The notes below the pieces were generated by a model. That model worked only from the letters and a program-made list of their open reading frames with translations, was not told the origin of the DNA and made no database searches. Shown here piece by piece: positions 10,658 through 24,200 of a stretch of DNA of 64,000 bases. The stretch is taken from contig ONZQ02000001.1 in assembly GCA_900312665.1 (NCBI GenBank), forward strand, positions 3,312,665 to 3,376,664, read 5' to 3'. Every line of letters starts with the position of its first letter. The stretch's first letter is position 1. The DNA comes from Cephalotrichum gorgonifer. Taxonomy: Eukaryota; Ascomycota; Sordariomycetes; Microascales; Microascaceae. A program made the position numbers and the translations under genes.

Positions 10658-11892
10658 TTAGTCCGACAAAGGCTCTTGCTTTATGTCAACCTCGTTCTTT
10701 GCCCTGAAACTCGACGTCTCTCCTTCTTCCTGCTTTATGCTTGTACTTGTACGTCGGCGCCGAAGTCCGGGAGGTCCATCTTTGGTCTTCTTTTCTACTT
10801 CGTGTTCGTGCTCCGGCTCGTGTTTGATTTCCGGAAGTGTACCCACTCGTTCTTGCAACTCTACTGTCCTAAGCTCCTCCTCATACTCGTCCTTAACCTC
10901 TTCCTCCTCCTCCTCCTCCTCCTTCTCCAACTTCGGCGGAGGATGGCCCTGGGCGCCCATGAATATTCCCAGGACGAAGAGCGCAAGGCCGGCAAAGAGC
11001 ATCTCCATGCTCCAGAACCCCACAGTGAGAGTGATGAACGATATGATGCGATACTTGTGTAGTATCCACCGCAGGCCCCGTAGATTCGCTGTCATGGTGA
11101 GAGACACCTCGTAGGTCTGGAGGTTCTGCCCCGCCAGAAGCTCCACATAGATCGACCTTGGCACCCTCGAGCTCCGGGAGAAGACTACGCCCTCGGCGAG
11201 CGGCACCGTCATGGAGTAGGCGCCCTTCTTGGGGAAGAGGAGGTGGAGGGGGAGGAAGGCGAGGCGCCTAGCCAAGGAGACGGTTGGGTCTACGTAGGGC
11301 ATTAGTGCCGGGCGGCGAGTGGTGAAGATGATGGATTTCGGGTCGACGAGGCTCCTGCCTGGCTCGGGCGGCTCGAGAACGTCTACGGCGGCGGAGAGAT
11401 CGGTGTCCAGGAGATGAAGCGCAATCATGAAGTTGCCGCGATCCGTGTTCCGGGGCGACTCCGGCAGGGTCACTGTTATTGACACGTCATATTGCTGCTG
11501 CGTCTTGGGTATAGGCGGTGTGATGTGCGCGACTCCGAAGGGGTTGTCGCCGATACTTTTTCAAGGGGGGGGCGCCCTCTCAGGTTAGTCTGGGTGGTCG
11601 TTGGTCGGATCGGAGAACTACGGCCCGTGTGCACCACTTACCCGTACTGGAGATAGACGGGCCATGACAAGGATTTGTCGGGGATGTAGCTCGCGAAGAA
11701 GATTGCCGTGGAGACGATGGCCACGAATAGGAGGGCCAGCGAGCTTCCAGCGAGCAGGGCTAGCTTCACGATGGCCCGGCGCGTGGTCTTGGACGTGACG
11801 GCATCGCGAGCGGCTCGGAGTATTCCCTACCAAGGGAGTCGGCGCCATTAGCTCCAAGAGGGGCCAATGCTGTGATAAGAGACTCATACCAT
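10658..11892 (-). CDS. SEI1: Seipin (lipid-droplet assembly protein)
   Basis: ER membrane protein that organises lipid-droplet biogenesis. Exons are 11890-11892, 11642-11826 and 10658-11555, giving 361 residues. Exon 1 is the ATG alone, followed directly by the donor GTATGA. A first membrane span (about residues 20-42, KLALLAGSSLALLFVAIV) is followed by VYLQYGIGDNPFGVAHI, the usual entry to the lumenal beta-sandwich, then VTLPESPRNTDRGNFMIAL. A second span (about 230-255) contains ISFITLTVGFWSMEMLF. The C-terminal tail is cytosolic and low-complexity, with an eight-residue Glu run and repeated IKQE motifs. The length fits fungal seipins. No other family fits the order span, lumenal domain, span. 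Confidence 0.9.
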
Positions 11893-12773
11893 TTTCCGAT
11901 GATGCGATACGACAGCTTGTGCCGTTCTATGAGGCGCCTCGGAAGGCTATGGCGAAATGGGTTGGTGTTGAGGTTGGTGTTTGGCTGTTGTGGCTCTCAT
12001 GCTTTGCGCCGGAGTGGTTTAAGCTCAAGCTGGAGTGTGCGTGTGTGTCAGTTACGTCAGACGGAGGTTGAAGCTAATTATTATTTATACCCGTCACATG
12101 CAAAACAGAGCAGACGTACGTCAAGTACGAGTACACTACTACCTGGCTAAGCTCTTCCTAAGCCAACACCCCTAATCTCAATCTAGTTCAAATAGAGAAA
12201 AAGAGACAGCCACGACTATTGTCTAACATGTGGAGGGTTCTACCTCTATTTGGTCATTGCATCATCCCGGCTTCTGGGCGGGGTGTCTAATCCGCACGTC
12301 TATGCCTACATGTATGAAGCGTTGGGATGTATCGCAACATACGCTCCGAACAGCGGAATATGTCTGTGCTTCTTGAAGTATCATTATGTTATTAGTACGT
12401 ACCGAGCTAGCTGGATGAATGACGTCGTCTTCGTTGCCGCAGTTCCCATGTTGCACGTTCGTCACTCCATGTCTTTAATAACTAATACCACAACACATCA
12501 CGATCACAGTCCACCTACACAGACACCTTCTTTCTGTGTACGGCGAATGAATTTATTCAGCTAAACATGAACATGAATTTCAAACCAGATCCCGAAGATT
12601 ATCAATCTGCTAGCATCCCTCAGTACTCAATACGGAGAAGTCCAAACAAAATCATGCGCAAAATGCAGTCCCCGGGCGATAATTCATCAATCATCTCCCA
12701 TCATGTATACCGTATACCCCCGTGACCAAATACACACGCCCAACCCTGTTATATCCCAACTCCAAGCACCGTC
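11893..12773. other. Seipin promoter and F-BAR gene 3' region
   Basis: About 880 bp with the seipin upstream sequence and the 3' untranslated region of the F-BAR gene. AT content is higher than in coding DNA. Nothing else is recognised. Confidence 0.45.
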
Positions 12774-15700
12774 TTAACAGGGCTGGAGATAGTTGCTGGG
12801 AACAAGGCCGGCCCTGCCGTTGCCGCCGTGGACTTCGGCCTCCCACCAGCCGTCATCCTGGTGTCGGAGGACGGCCAGGAGGTCGCCCTTCGCGAAGCCC
12901 AGCTCCTCGGGAATAGCTGCCTGGTAAACGTAGAGCGCACGAGCTACAACCCATATACGTTAGCCATCGGGTCACGGGATAAGTAAATCTCGTTTTTCGC
13001 GAGGACGAGAGTGGGGAAGAAAACATACCAAAGTGCAAAATGGGTCGCCCATCCCTTGCATACTGCCTCGACGGATCCGCCACGCTCTTGCTCCGCTGCC
13101 GACTAGCCTGGACCGCGCCGGGCCCCTCGTACAGTCCCACAGTCCTAGAGCTGGAACTCGTGCCCGGCCGCGCCCCGTACCTCCCCCTCTGAGAACCGTA
13201 GCCATCATCGCCCCCGGGTGCCAGCTGTACCGCCATGTCGTTCATGGTATGGCTGCTCGAGGGACGGGCGTAGTCCGCAAACGGAGCTGGCGACACGCTC
13301 CGGGCGTGGTCGACAGGCGAGTTGTGGCCTGAGTAGTGGTGGCCCGACCCCCGACCCTGCGCAATGCTCATCTGCGATGGGGCTCTCTGGGCTGATCCTT
13401 GCATATTACTCATCTGTGAAGGGGCTCTCTGGGCCTGAGCGTGCGGATTGGGCGACACGGGCCGATAGCCCCTGTTGTACGTATCCTGGCTACCAGCCCG
13501 ATGAGGGTTCGGAGACACGGGCCGGTAGCTGTTCCGGTACGCGTCCTGGCTACCCGCGCGGCTGGGATTGGGGGATGGCGCCCGGTAGCTGCCACGATAC
13601 GCGTCCTGGTTTCCGGCGGGAAGTGGCGAGGCGCTTCGGCGAGGGGCGGGAGAAGCTGCTCGCGGGATTTCGTTGCCGAGGTTGCTTTGGTGAGGAGGAC
13701 CCTGCGACCCATGGCCGCCGGACCCGCTGAACAGGCTCCTCGTTTGCCCCGCAAACTTCTCAGTCGCCTGCTTCATTGCCTTGGACGTGTGTGCCGAGGG
13801 AGGCACGCCGAGTCGTTGGACCTGCTGATCGTATGACGGTGGCGGCGTGCCTCTCATAGCGGCTGCTACCGCCGTGTTCGCCATCCTTGGCTGCGTGCCG
13901 GGCGCGGGCGTAGAAATCCCGGCGTAGTAGTCGGCTGAGACTCTGACGGACGAATTCTTGCCGCTAGCCACCCCCTTTAGCTCGGCTAATGCGAGGGCGA
14001 TAGGGTCGTCTTCCTGGGCCTGCCTCGTCGTCGTTACCGCCCTAGAAGTATCCTGTGCGGACACAGGCAGAACGTTTGGCCCCACGCCGAGAGCGAGACT
14101 GGCGTTGGCGTCAATTGGGTCGGGGCTGTGGGACCTGTTCTCGCCGGCGGATATCTGCCCATGTTCATATCGCTGTTGTCGTTGAACAGGGCCTGGTTGA
14201 TTGCTCTGGTTATTCGAAGGATGCCATGTGTTCCTGTTGGAGGGTGCCGGTGCCTGGACCTCCTTGACACTCTTTCGTCGGAAGGGGCTATGGTTCTGGA
14301 AGAACCCGCTCTTTTTCTTTAGCACTCGCTTGTCCTTCCCGGTGTCCGCCGCGTGGACCAGATCCTGCTTCGTGGGAGACATCTGGCCACTGGGGGGATC
14401 TTGGCTCGTAAACGAAGTCGGAATTGAGGAGCATTCGCTGCGCGAGTCGCGGCTTGATGGCCTTGCAGACGAACTCAGGTCGGACGATGTACCTGGTGGC
14501 CGGCAAAGCATCGTCATGCCGTCCATGGGGTATGGATCATGAGGGACGCTTGCGACTTGTCCATACTGGGAAACGTCAAGTCCATGGGGCCGCGTTTGGG
14601 ACGGAGCGTGGAAGACCTCCTGTCGCTGCCTCTCTGGTTGTCTCTCTGGTTGCCTTTCGATCTGCCTCTCGGGCCGCCTCTCGATCTGCCGTTCTCCTTC
14701 ACTCTCCACGCTCACCGACATCTTCTGCGGTGTCACTTTCTGAGGAGCCACCGCCTTCTGAGGAGTGACAGTGACCTCTCTACTTCCTGGGGTATTCGCA
14801 CTGCCCAAACCCATGTCGTATGCCAAAGCCGCGTTAGGATCATGATGAGACTCAAAGACGGATGGCTGGGGTGAAGATGTCCGGAAGGCGGGATTTATGC
14901 TCCTAGGGAACTGTGCCACAGAATAGTTGTCGTCCTCTGAAGCTTCCGAGGGAGTATCGTTGATATCTCCCCTGCAGAAGTTGATATACTTGGGAGCGTC
15001 GGGGATCTCCTGGCCTGTACCCCTTTCGCTGATGAAGTTGGTGATATCCTGCTCGACATCCATCGTCTCAAGGGATAGTCTTATCTTCTCGCAAGAGGCG
15101 TCGTCGCTAACGCAGACAGCCGACGCGACGTTCGCAAATGTCCACAGACTGCTCTTCGTGAAGTCGAGCCTCTCCTCCTCCAAGTCTTGGAACTTATCCG
15201 CCGCCGCCTTCCACTCTCGATTCCATCGTGCTGTGGTGTCCTCGAGAGCCTTGATAGCGGCTTCGTACTCGGTGTTGGAAGTGGCCAAACTGATCTGCGT
15301 CTTCTCGAGCTTCGCCTTGTTCTTCCTCTCCTCTTGACCCATGACCATGTGGCCCTGGGCTAGGTACCCCTTGATCTTCAAGCACTCCTGCTCGTACTTG
15401 TCTCGCGTCTGGAAGGGGTGAACGGATTAGCCTCTCGCTGGGAAACTGGGGCCACAGAGCAAAACACCACGCACCTTGTGAACCTGTTGAGTCTGCTGGA
15501 CCTTGGTTTTCAGCAGCTTCTCGATTCCGTTCTGTATAATCTTGCGCCGCTCCTTCATGCTTCCTGCGAAGGCGGCTAGTGGTTCGTCGAGCTCGGACTT
15601 CATCTGCGCCGCAACGTTCTGATGTTGGCGTGCCATAGCCTCGACTTCGGCTCGGACTGTGTCGAGGGATATCTTCAAACTCCCCATCTCTTGTGAGCCC

Positions 15701-16039
15701 AAGGGCTTTCGACATAGTGACACCAGTTTCCTCGCGTAATCGTCTTCGATGGATGCCCGTGCTAGGACGAGTCAGCTGAACAGGAACCGCTAGATGTGGC
15801 GCGACAATCGGAAATGGCCCTACCGGAATAGAATGCCCTCAACTCGTCGCTCGTTAGCTTCGCGCTGTGCATGCGCTCCAGAAGCGGCCCCACGCCGGCG
15901 TCATCTTTGCCCCAGAAATTGTTCGCGACTGCGCCGTGGCCACAGGTTAGTTTGAGAGACAGGGCGCGTAAGGATGGGGCCATGAGAATATCATACAAGA
16001 GAGCGCAACGGAGGGCGGCTCCGCTGTCGCGGCGGGCAT
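12774..16039 (-). CDS. F-BAR and SH3 domain cytokinesis protein (Cdc15/Imp2/Hof1 type)
   Basis: Scaffold that binds membranes at the septation site and recruits ring components. Exons 15997-16039, 15824-15928, 15475-15761, 13029-15408 and 12774-12943 join in phase to 994 residues. The N-terminal F-BAR domain shows ALSFANNFWGKDDAGVGPLL, ARASIEDDYARKLVSLCRK, EVEAMARQHQNVAAQMKSEL and a long coiled region with TRDKYEQECLKIKGY. The middle is a disordered Ser/Pro-rich linker of about 550 residues containing PERQ repeats (14627-14692) and three copies of a 20-residue SPNP/AGSQD repeat (13440-13625). The last exon is an SH3 domain: ALYVYQA, EELGFAKGD, DDGWWEAE, GLVPSNYL. The split of the linker from the SH3 domain by an intron is typical of the family. 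Whether it is the Cdc15 or the Imp2 paralogue cannot be decided here. Confidence 0.92.
13440..13625 (-). repeat. Coding tandem repeats in the F-BAR linker
   Basis: Three adjacent copies of a unit of about 20 residues, reading approximately AGxQDxYRxxYRPVSPNPxR, are encoded here, followed by two copies of RAPSQMSxxQG. The DNA copies are similar but not identical, so this is an old or selected expansion. Confidence 0.75.
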
Positions 16040-17362
16040 CTTGAAGCCCTCGGGGATTAGATGCTTGAGTGTGAATTCCGAACTTGTTGACTGTTCAAAA
16101 GCAAGGAGGGATTGGTAAAATAGTGCGAAGTTAATGTGAACACGAAATATAAAGCCAAACTCTGGCCTGAAAGTTGAATAGATAGCACACCAGCTTGCTC
16201 AGGAGACGGGTTGATATCACTAGTTTGGCCCATGGTCGGACTCGGAAGTACACAGGGATCTTTGAAGCTGGTCATATTGCTTTCGGATTGCAGGGGGTAC
16301 GTTGCTACAGTAACGGAAAGAGCTTCTCTTTCCCTGCATGTGGCAATACCTCGCATAAACTCTTAAACCGATCGATTATGCCACCCATTTCCCCGGATAC
16401 TAACCGGAAGGCTGAGGCACGTGACCTTGGGTGCTGCTCAATCGCGGTCGGGTTGCGGCTCACAGGAAAACCCTCCGCAGGTGTACCCGGTACCTCGACC
16501 TCTGAACCCCTGCGAGCTCTTCTAGCCCGCGATAGAGGAACGTGATGTCCAGGTACGGCTTGACTTGGCTTATTACTTTGTATTACGGCGTAAACTAAGC
16601 GAAGAACTTGAGCTCAGGAGGACGGAAATTTGAGAAATAACAGAATCAGCCATAGGATGTTGGATGCGCTCGTGAATAGGCCCATATTCTTACCGGTTGT
16701 TGGCTTTTGGGGCGTTAAAGCTAGGGCCTTCTCGCTCCGAAGCATTAGGCACCTTCGCCGCCGAAACAGCCTACTAAGTACCTTATACTTACACTTTGAC
16801 ACAGATCATCCTCCTCAATCAGTGCCTGTCTTTGTTCATCGCTACTTCAACCACCTTCTCATTTTTCTCCACACCGTTCTTGACCAAACTTTACACGCAA
16901 CTCCATCTATCCCCAACGGCCAGGTCTCCTTCCCACCACTTTGATCATTTATAATATTTTCAGGGGAGCCCTCGCTATTACCACCGTAATTCCCGCCATC
17001 CGTCAACGACTCGTAGCTCGATTCCGAAACCAAAACACGGTCGCGTTTGCCAGACGACAAGCTGCCCCATCTGCTGCATCTCCTCTCCGATCGCCTCCGC
17101 ACCACCTCTCCGCACGCCATCCGCATCTTGGTTTGACAGGCCTGGGACTGCGAGTCTTCGGTTCCCAAACTTTCCGTCCAAAGCGGCCTGTTGCGCCTGA
17201 CTTCATCGTCTTCGTCCATGCCGTGGAAAGGAATACGGTTGCAAGATAACGATATTTCGCCAGAATCCCTATCCGTACCTGCCAGTCTTTTCCGACCGCG
17301 GAACCTTCTCTGTCACCCGTTGACAGATACTCCGTGATCCCAACGCAACCTAATATACCTCC
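16040..17362. other. Divergent promoter region of the F-BAR gene and NOT1
   Basis: 1.3 kb between divergent start codons. The right half (about 16800-17360) is pyrimidine-rich on the plus strand and probably includes the NOT1 leader. No gene is supported. Confidence 0.5.
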
Positions 17363-20300
17363 ATGGTCCCACCACCTAGGACGGGATCGTTCTCGCCTAA
17401 CCCTGTGCAGACGCAGCCGTCGGGACCCGGCCATCCGCCGCACTCATCTCAATCGGCCATCCTAAGTGCTGCTGGGAGTCCAAACACAAACAGCCCTACG
17501 GGGAGCAGCTCTCTGGCAAAGATTGCGACCACCCAGGTCTCTCTTTTACTCAGCACCATCAAGGACGAGAGTGATCCTAAATACGGCGCCCAGGTCACTC
17601 AACTTAGAAAAGTTAGTCGTCGAACCCCGCCCTGCTTCGCATCTTCCTTCCCCTTACCCCGACTTGCCGTGGTCCATCTACCACTGCCTTCCCGCCACAT
17701 ATTGACACGTCCGCCTCCTCTAGCTCATCGATGCACACGGCATGGAAGTTTATTCTCGATTCCTTTCGCGGCTCATAGCCGGAAATGCCCCCCAGATATT
17801 CCCTGGCCTTAATAGGCAGGTAGCGAACCCAGGAAACTACCCTCTCCTGGTTACGGAGATGCGCAAGATCAGTCATGATCCCGACCAAGCTACCAGGATT
17901 GCCGAGTCCATTGAATCTGCGACGGAAGATATCTTCCGAGACTTTGACTTGTCCACGTTCATGGAACACTTCAAGCTCGATGGCCTCGAAAAGACACTTC
18001 TAGCTTTGGCGTTCAAGCTGGGGTCACGTCCCGATCTCAAGACGAAGGGTCAGTCCCCGCCCCTGCCTGGCTTGGTTCATCCCCATCGTTTCCATCTTGT
18101 ACTGACTTTGCATTCGATGAATAGCCGATGCCATTCTCTCGACGAACTTCCCTACCTTCACGTATATCCTGTCTCGGCCTGACCTCCCGGACCATTCCGA
18201 CCTTACTCCCGCCTTCGTGGCCAAGATTGTCGACAGGTTCATCCAGTACCCTCCCCCTAATTTCCTCGCCTCGGCAAAACTGGAGCTCGCAGCCAAGGTC
18301 AAGGCGCGATACTTCCAACAAGATCAGCCACCGCCGTCGGAAGTCTTGGCAGCGCTCGACCTGATTCGGATCTTACCAGACAAGCCGTCCGGTTCCTTGG
18401 TGGCATACATCCAGCGAGCCAGCGGCGATATCACCAAGGATGAAGACACATGTGTCAGGTTCCTCCAGAACCGACCTGCGAACGTCCAGTGGAATGAGGA
18501 GCAGGTCGCAGCCGGCGTGATGTACTCCGTCATAAGCCAAACCTCGCGCTTTAACCCTTCGGTGCTGGTTGCCGCCTTGCGCAAGGTACTTTCAACAGGC
18601 TTCAGCTGGCTCAATGTAGTGGCTGCTTTCGACAAGGAGACCGCGCGCATCTCTTCGGACCAATTCTTGGCGCTTTACAAGGCGTTGCTCCCCGTTGCCC
18701 AAGATGAAGCCACCCGCTTCGATATCCAGCTCCTCTGGGGTGGAAATTGGGAGAATGCGGAGGCCCAACTGTCTTTCGTCTGTGCGTTCGCTTCCCTAAC
18801 TCCCGACCAACTGGACGCCAGCACTATCCCTGGTCTTGTGCCAACCATCACCCTGGATTCCTATGCCGAGGCCACACAGCCTGTCCAGGAGCGAGCAGCA
18901 GTCGCCGTGAAGCACCCCCTCGTTTCCGTGGCCGCTCTCTCAGCTGTGTTCCACGTGGCGTTGCATTCCGTGCAAGCTTCCCAGAGCATTGAGGCAAAGC
19001 GACTCTTCCAGAATGTCGTAGTGCCTAACCTGGATATTTTCGTTGTGTCCGCCTTCGGCGTCCCTAAGCCCTGGCCCGGAATGGCGGTAGACACCCTGAA
19101 CTCCCTGTTTGAGAACTTCCTCTACAAGAGATCTGCCGAATACGAGTTCGTGCTCTACAGTCTTTGGCAACGGGACAAGACCTGGGTCACGCAAAGACTT
19201 GTCGACACCCATGCCGCCAAACCCACTGATCTTCCCCTTATCTTCGAGCACGCCGTCCGGCATGGCTGGCTCGAAGATTTGGCCTTCCTGCCAAATGGCT
19301 TCGGGTTGGATCTCGCGGCTCTGGCACACGCTGAATCTTGTCTGGATCTTACCGAATGGGCACGACGAAATACCGAGCGCAGCGCGGAGATAGCCAGTTG
19401 CCTCACACAGTTCCTGATGATAAAGGCCAGCTTGGAGTTGCAGTTCCAGCGTTCGCCGGAAACCCACCCGCCTGTAAAGAATAGCACGACCCTGCAAGTC
19501 CGTACCGTCTCGGCTTTCCTTCAGATTCTCGAAGATTTCATGCCCCGGACCCCCGTTCAGGAACTGATCATCGTCCAACGGCAATGCATTACCGCATACC
19601 CGAGGCTGATCAACTACGGCGAGGGCTTTGACGACATCATTGACGCCAGTGGCAAGGATGGCAATGCACTCCCTCAGGCTGCCAACCTCAAGATGGAGGA
19701 GCATTACAAGAAGATGTACGGGAACGAGATCGAGGTTCGAGACATTGTGGAAGTTCTGGATCGCTACAAGCATTCCAGAGATCCTCTCGAACAGGACGTC
19801 TTCTCGTGCATGATACATGGACTCTTTGATGAGTATACTCATTATATCGACTATCCCCTGGAAGCCCTCGCGACTACTGCCGTGCTCTTCGGCGGTATCA
19901 TCTCCCATAAGCTCATATCCGACCTACCCCTCAAAATCGGTCTTGGGATGATACTCGAATCCGTCAGGGATCACATGCCGGATGATCCGATGTACAAGTT
20001 TGGCCTTCAAGCGATAATCCAGCTTCTTCCTCGTTTCCACGAGTGGCCTGGGTTCTGCAAACAGCTGTTGCTGATACCTGGGCTTCAGGGTACAGACGCC
20101 TGGATGCGGGCCGAGGAGGTAATCCGTGAGCAGGACGAGCTGGCGATAGGCAGGGTCGGTGGCATGCCTGCGGGAGTGCAGCTCGAGACCTTCTCTGACG
20201 AGGCGCTGGCGAATGGAATGCCGCAGGAGGGTGATCAACAGGTGGCACCGTTCACTGCTATCAACGTTGACCCGCCTCCGTCAGACATAGAATTCGAGGA

Positions 20301-23300
20301 TCCCAGCCCGGATGACCAGGGCAAGATTCAGTTCGTGTTGAACAACCTCACAGAGACGACATTGCAGTCAATGTGCAGCGAACTACGCGAAATGCTGGAT
20401 CGGCGACACCAACAATGGTTTGCGAGCCACCTCGTCGACGAGCGAGCAAAAATGCAACCCAATTACCATCGCGTCTATCTAGAGCTTGTTAACCTGCTCG
20501 AGGAGAAGTCGCTTTGGGCGGAGGTACTTCGGGAAACGTACTGCAGCGTTTTCCGCCTGCTGAACGCCGAGAGTACCATCCAAAACTCTACCGAGAGGAC
20601 ACACCTCAAGAACCTTGGAGGTTGGCTCGGCCTGCTTACCCTCGCGAGGAACAAGCCGATCAAGCACCGAAACATTGCCTTCAAGAAATTGCTTCTCGAG
20701 GCCCATGACACCAAGAGGCTAGTGGTTGTCATACCCTTTGTCTGCAAGGTTCTAATCCAAGGGGCGCTTTCCACTGTCTTCCGGCCACCCAACCCCTGGC
20801 TCATGGACATCATCCACCTCCTCATCGAGCTGTACCATCATGCAGAGCTGAAGCTCAACCTCAAGTTCGAGATCGAAGTCCTCTGCAAGGGCCTGAATCT
20901 AGATCACAAGAGCATAGAGCCATCTGGTGAAATTCTGAATCGGGCCATGTTGGAGGAAAACGCTGAAGCCGCCGCCCAGGAGACTCTCGACGCTTTCGAA
21001 GGTATTGGTCTCAATGGAATCGCTTCCGGGCTAGGAGCCGGGCTTACCTCCCAGGCGATGACGCCCGTGATTCCGGATATTGGTCCGATGATCACCATCC
21101 CACCCACCAATGAAATGGTCGTCAATGCGACTCGACTCCACGAGATCGTCCGAACCGCACTGTCTCGCGCGCTGACCGATATTATCCAGCCAGTGGTCGA
21201 CAGGTCCGTTACCATTGCGGCCATATCTACGCAACAAATGATCCACAAGGACTTCGCCATCGAGCCGGATGAGAACCGGCTGCGCGCATGCGCTATCAAT
21301 ATGGTGAAGGCAACGGCGGGCAGCCTCGCGCTGGTTACGTCCAAGGAGCCCCTGAGGGCGAACTTTACCAACTACATGCGCAACTTGTCGAATGATCTTC
21401 CGCAGGGCCTTCCCGAGGGTACCATCATGATGTGTGTCAATTCAAACCTCGAACAGGGCTGTGCCATCATCGAGAAGCAAGCCGAGGAGAGGGCGGTGCC
21501 TGAAATCGAGGAGATGATTGAAGGGGAGCTCGAGAGTCGGCGTCGACACAGGGCCCAGAAGCCAATGGAACCTTATGCCGGGCCGTCCCTGAACCGCTGG
21601 GCATCCGCGCTTCCTCAACCGTACCGCCTCGTCGAGGGCATGGGCGGCCTGACTCCCGAGCAGATGGCAATATACGAGGACTTTGCCAGGCATCCTCGTA
21701 GCACAAGCGCCTCACAACAAGCGCACACTCCCGCTGTTCCCGACGCCACCACTCGGTCGATTACCAATGATGTCCTCCAGGAGCAGTTCAACTCACTGCC
21801 CGGCATTCAGGCTGCTTCAGAGACGCCTTCTGTCCCGCCCCTTCCCACCCAGGTCCAACCGTACCCGCCTATTCAGTCAGCTGGCGCCGCTAACGGCCGC
21901 CCCCAGACTGCGCCTGTGGATCTCAATATGATGGCCACACGGTTCCAGAAGCTCCTACTTGAGCTTCAGCGTGTCGCCATAGAAGCGAGGGAGGAGCATT
22001 ACCACGACCTACCTCGTCCTCACACCATCCTAGACCTCGTCGACGCCCTCACACAGATCATCATCAAGACCTCTCAGGGCTCCGAGGAGATGTCTCTCTT
22101 TGCTGCGGACCAGATCAGCCAGCTCCTGTTCAGCAACATGGAGGATAGTCTCGCTCTGGAATGTCTAGCCCACATTCTCGAGACCCTTCGGAAGATCGCC
22201 GGCCCGGCGGTGAGCAGCCGCATCCGAGCTCTCTTCCGGCAGCAGCCCGGTCAATTCTTTCTGCATCTGCCCCTCCTCACCGCGCTATCAGGGACCGATT
22301 TGATTGAATGGAGGAACATTGACGCCGCTATGGCAAAGCTCTTGGAGCAGAGGAAGGAAGGGTCCCTTGAATTCCTGGAGAGCCTGCTCGATCTCACCCT
22401 CCTCAACGACCGGCCGCTCGCCCTCCACGCCGACTTTGTCAGGACGCTGGAGGATGCTTGGGCGTGGGTCCTGGAGACGCCTCGCTCCGAGGTTGCGCAG
22501 CGCGTCAAGGCCAAGTTGACTGGCGCGGGGCTCGCAGGTGTCGTACAGTCACCGGGCACCGATGGCCCGATGGCTCAGCGCAAGGACCAGATGGAGTACG
22601 TATTTGATGAATGGGTCCACCTCTGCAACAACACCAACGCTACCGAGAAGTCGATGCTAGTGTTCCTGCAGCAAATCCAAGCCAAGGGTATCATCGGGAA
22701 CAGGGACGACTTCTTCCTCTTTGTCAGGGTGGCCATCGACTTCTCCATCGACAGGTTCGAGCAAGTGGTGCACACCGGCGGCGTCTTGGAAGCATTTGTA
22801 TCCATCGACTCGCTGGCGCACTTCATTGGCATCTTTGTCCGAGCCCATCCTGGCGACTCGTCCGATGCAACTGAGAGCCGGCCAGCATTCCTCGAGTCGA
22901 TCCTCGCGCTGCTGACACTAGTCCTACACCACCACCACATGAAGAGGGGCGAACACTTCAACCAGAGGGCCTTCTTCCGACTGATGTCTATGATGCTACA
23001 TGAGATCGACGGGCTCATTGATCACGTGTCCGCCGCTGAGCGCCTTGAGATGATCGTCAAATTCGCCGTTGCGCTGCGAGACTCTGGGCCGCAGTACGTC
23101 CCCGGCTTTACGTATGGTTGGATGTCACTTATACAGCACCGCATCTTCCTCCCAATCGTCCTCGGTTCGGACAGCCAAGCGGGCTGGGGTCCGTTCACTA
23201 GACTCCTTCGCGATCTTCTGGAGTATCTCGGCGACCAACTCAAGTCGCCAGACCTTACGACATCGAACAAGGAAGTGTACCGGTCCGTGCTCAAGTTCCT

Positions 23301-24200
23301 CGTCGTGTTGCAGCACGACTACCCCGACTTTATTGCGGCCAACTACAACCAGCTATGCTGGGCAATGCCAAGCCACTGCGCTCAACTGTTCGCGACGGTT
23401 CTAACCGCCACGCCACCTTCGGTGCAGAAGATGCCCGAGCCACCTCAGGAGGGCCTGAAGGCGACCAGCCAGGTGGACGAGCTCGAGGACGCGCCGGTAG
23501 TCAACCGAGACATCGTGGAGGTGCTCCAACGGCGTGGGGTCCTCGACATCCTAACGCAAGCCCTCCAGGATGGACCTTCAGAGGGCGCACTTGCGCACAT
23601 TGTGCACTCAGCCACCCGGAGCGACATCAGGGGGGCCACTAGCTTCGGCTACGCTCCGGTCACGGTAGATGTCGGCCTTCTCGAGGCCATCCCCACATAC
23701 GTGGCAGGATTTGCGGTAGACCGGGCACGGCAGAAGGGCGGAGCCGTGTATACGCCGGGTTCCTCGGACAGCACAATCCTAGGTCTCCTCGTGCGGGAGC
23801 TGAACCCTGAGGCACGTTATTATCTCGTATCGGCGATGGTCAACCAGCTTCGGTTCCCTAACGCGCACACGAACTACTTCAGCCACCTGCTCCTGGATGT
23901 CTTCGGTCACGACCTCAACGACGCCGAGGAGAATGAGGTTCGGCAGCAGATCACGCGCATCCTGCTAGAGAGGCTTGTGGGCTACTGGCCGCAGCCTTGG
24001 GGCTTGATGGTCACCATCGTGGAGCTGTTGAAGAACGAGAAGTACATGTTCTTTGACCAGCCATTCATCAAGTCGGCACCAGAGGTGAGCTTCCTTTTTC
24101 AGGAATACTATACTCTTCGGCAGTGTAAATACCATATAGAGACACACGCTAACACTAGTGACAGGTGGCCGATAGATTCCTGGCGGTTCTGAGGCAGTAG
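17363..24200 (+). CDS. NOT1: CCR4-NOT scaffold subunit NOT1 (CDC39)
   Basis: Central scaffold of the CCR4-NOT deadenylase complex, acting in cytoplasmic mRNA decay and gene regulation. Exons 17363-17611, 17724-18048, 18125-24084 and 24165-24200 join in phase to 2189 residues, the normal size. Domains in order: a disordered Ser/Pro N-terminus (1-50), an N-terminal HEAT region, an MIF4G-like CAF1-binding domain (about 920-1130), the CAF40-binding DUF3819 helical bundle (about 1190-1335, HEIVRTALSRALTDIIQPVV), a Pro-rich linker, a connector region, and the C-terminal NOT1 domain (about 1785-2189) that docks NOT2/NOT3. The last exon is only 36 nt and supplies VADRFLAVLRQ, matching the conserved end; without it the frame would continue into intron sequence. 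The start at 17363 is the first ATG of the open exon. Confidence 0.96.

Noticed and set aside
12774..12943. Apparent frameshift in the SH3 exon of the F-BAR gene
   Set aside because: Recounting the G run showed three G, which keeps EELGFAKGD in frame; exon length and phase agree.
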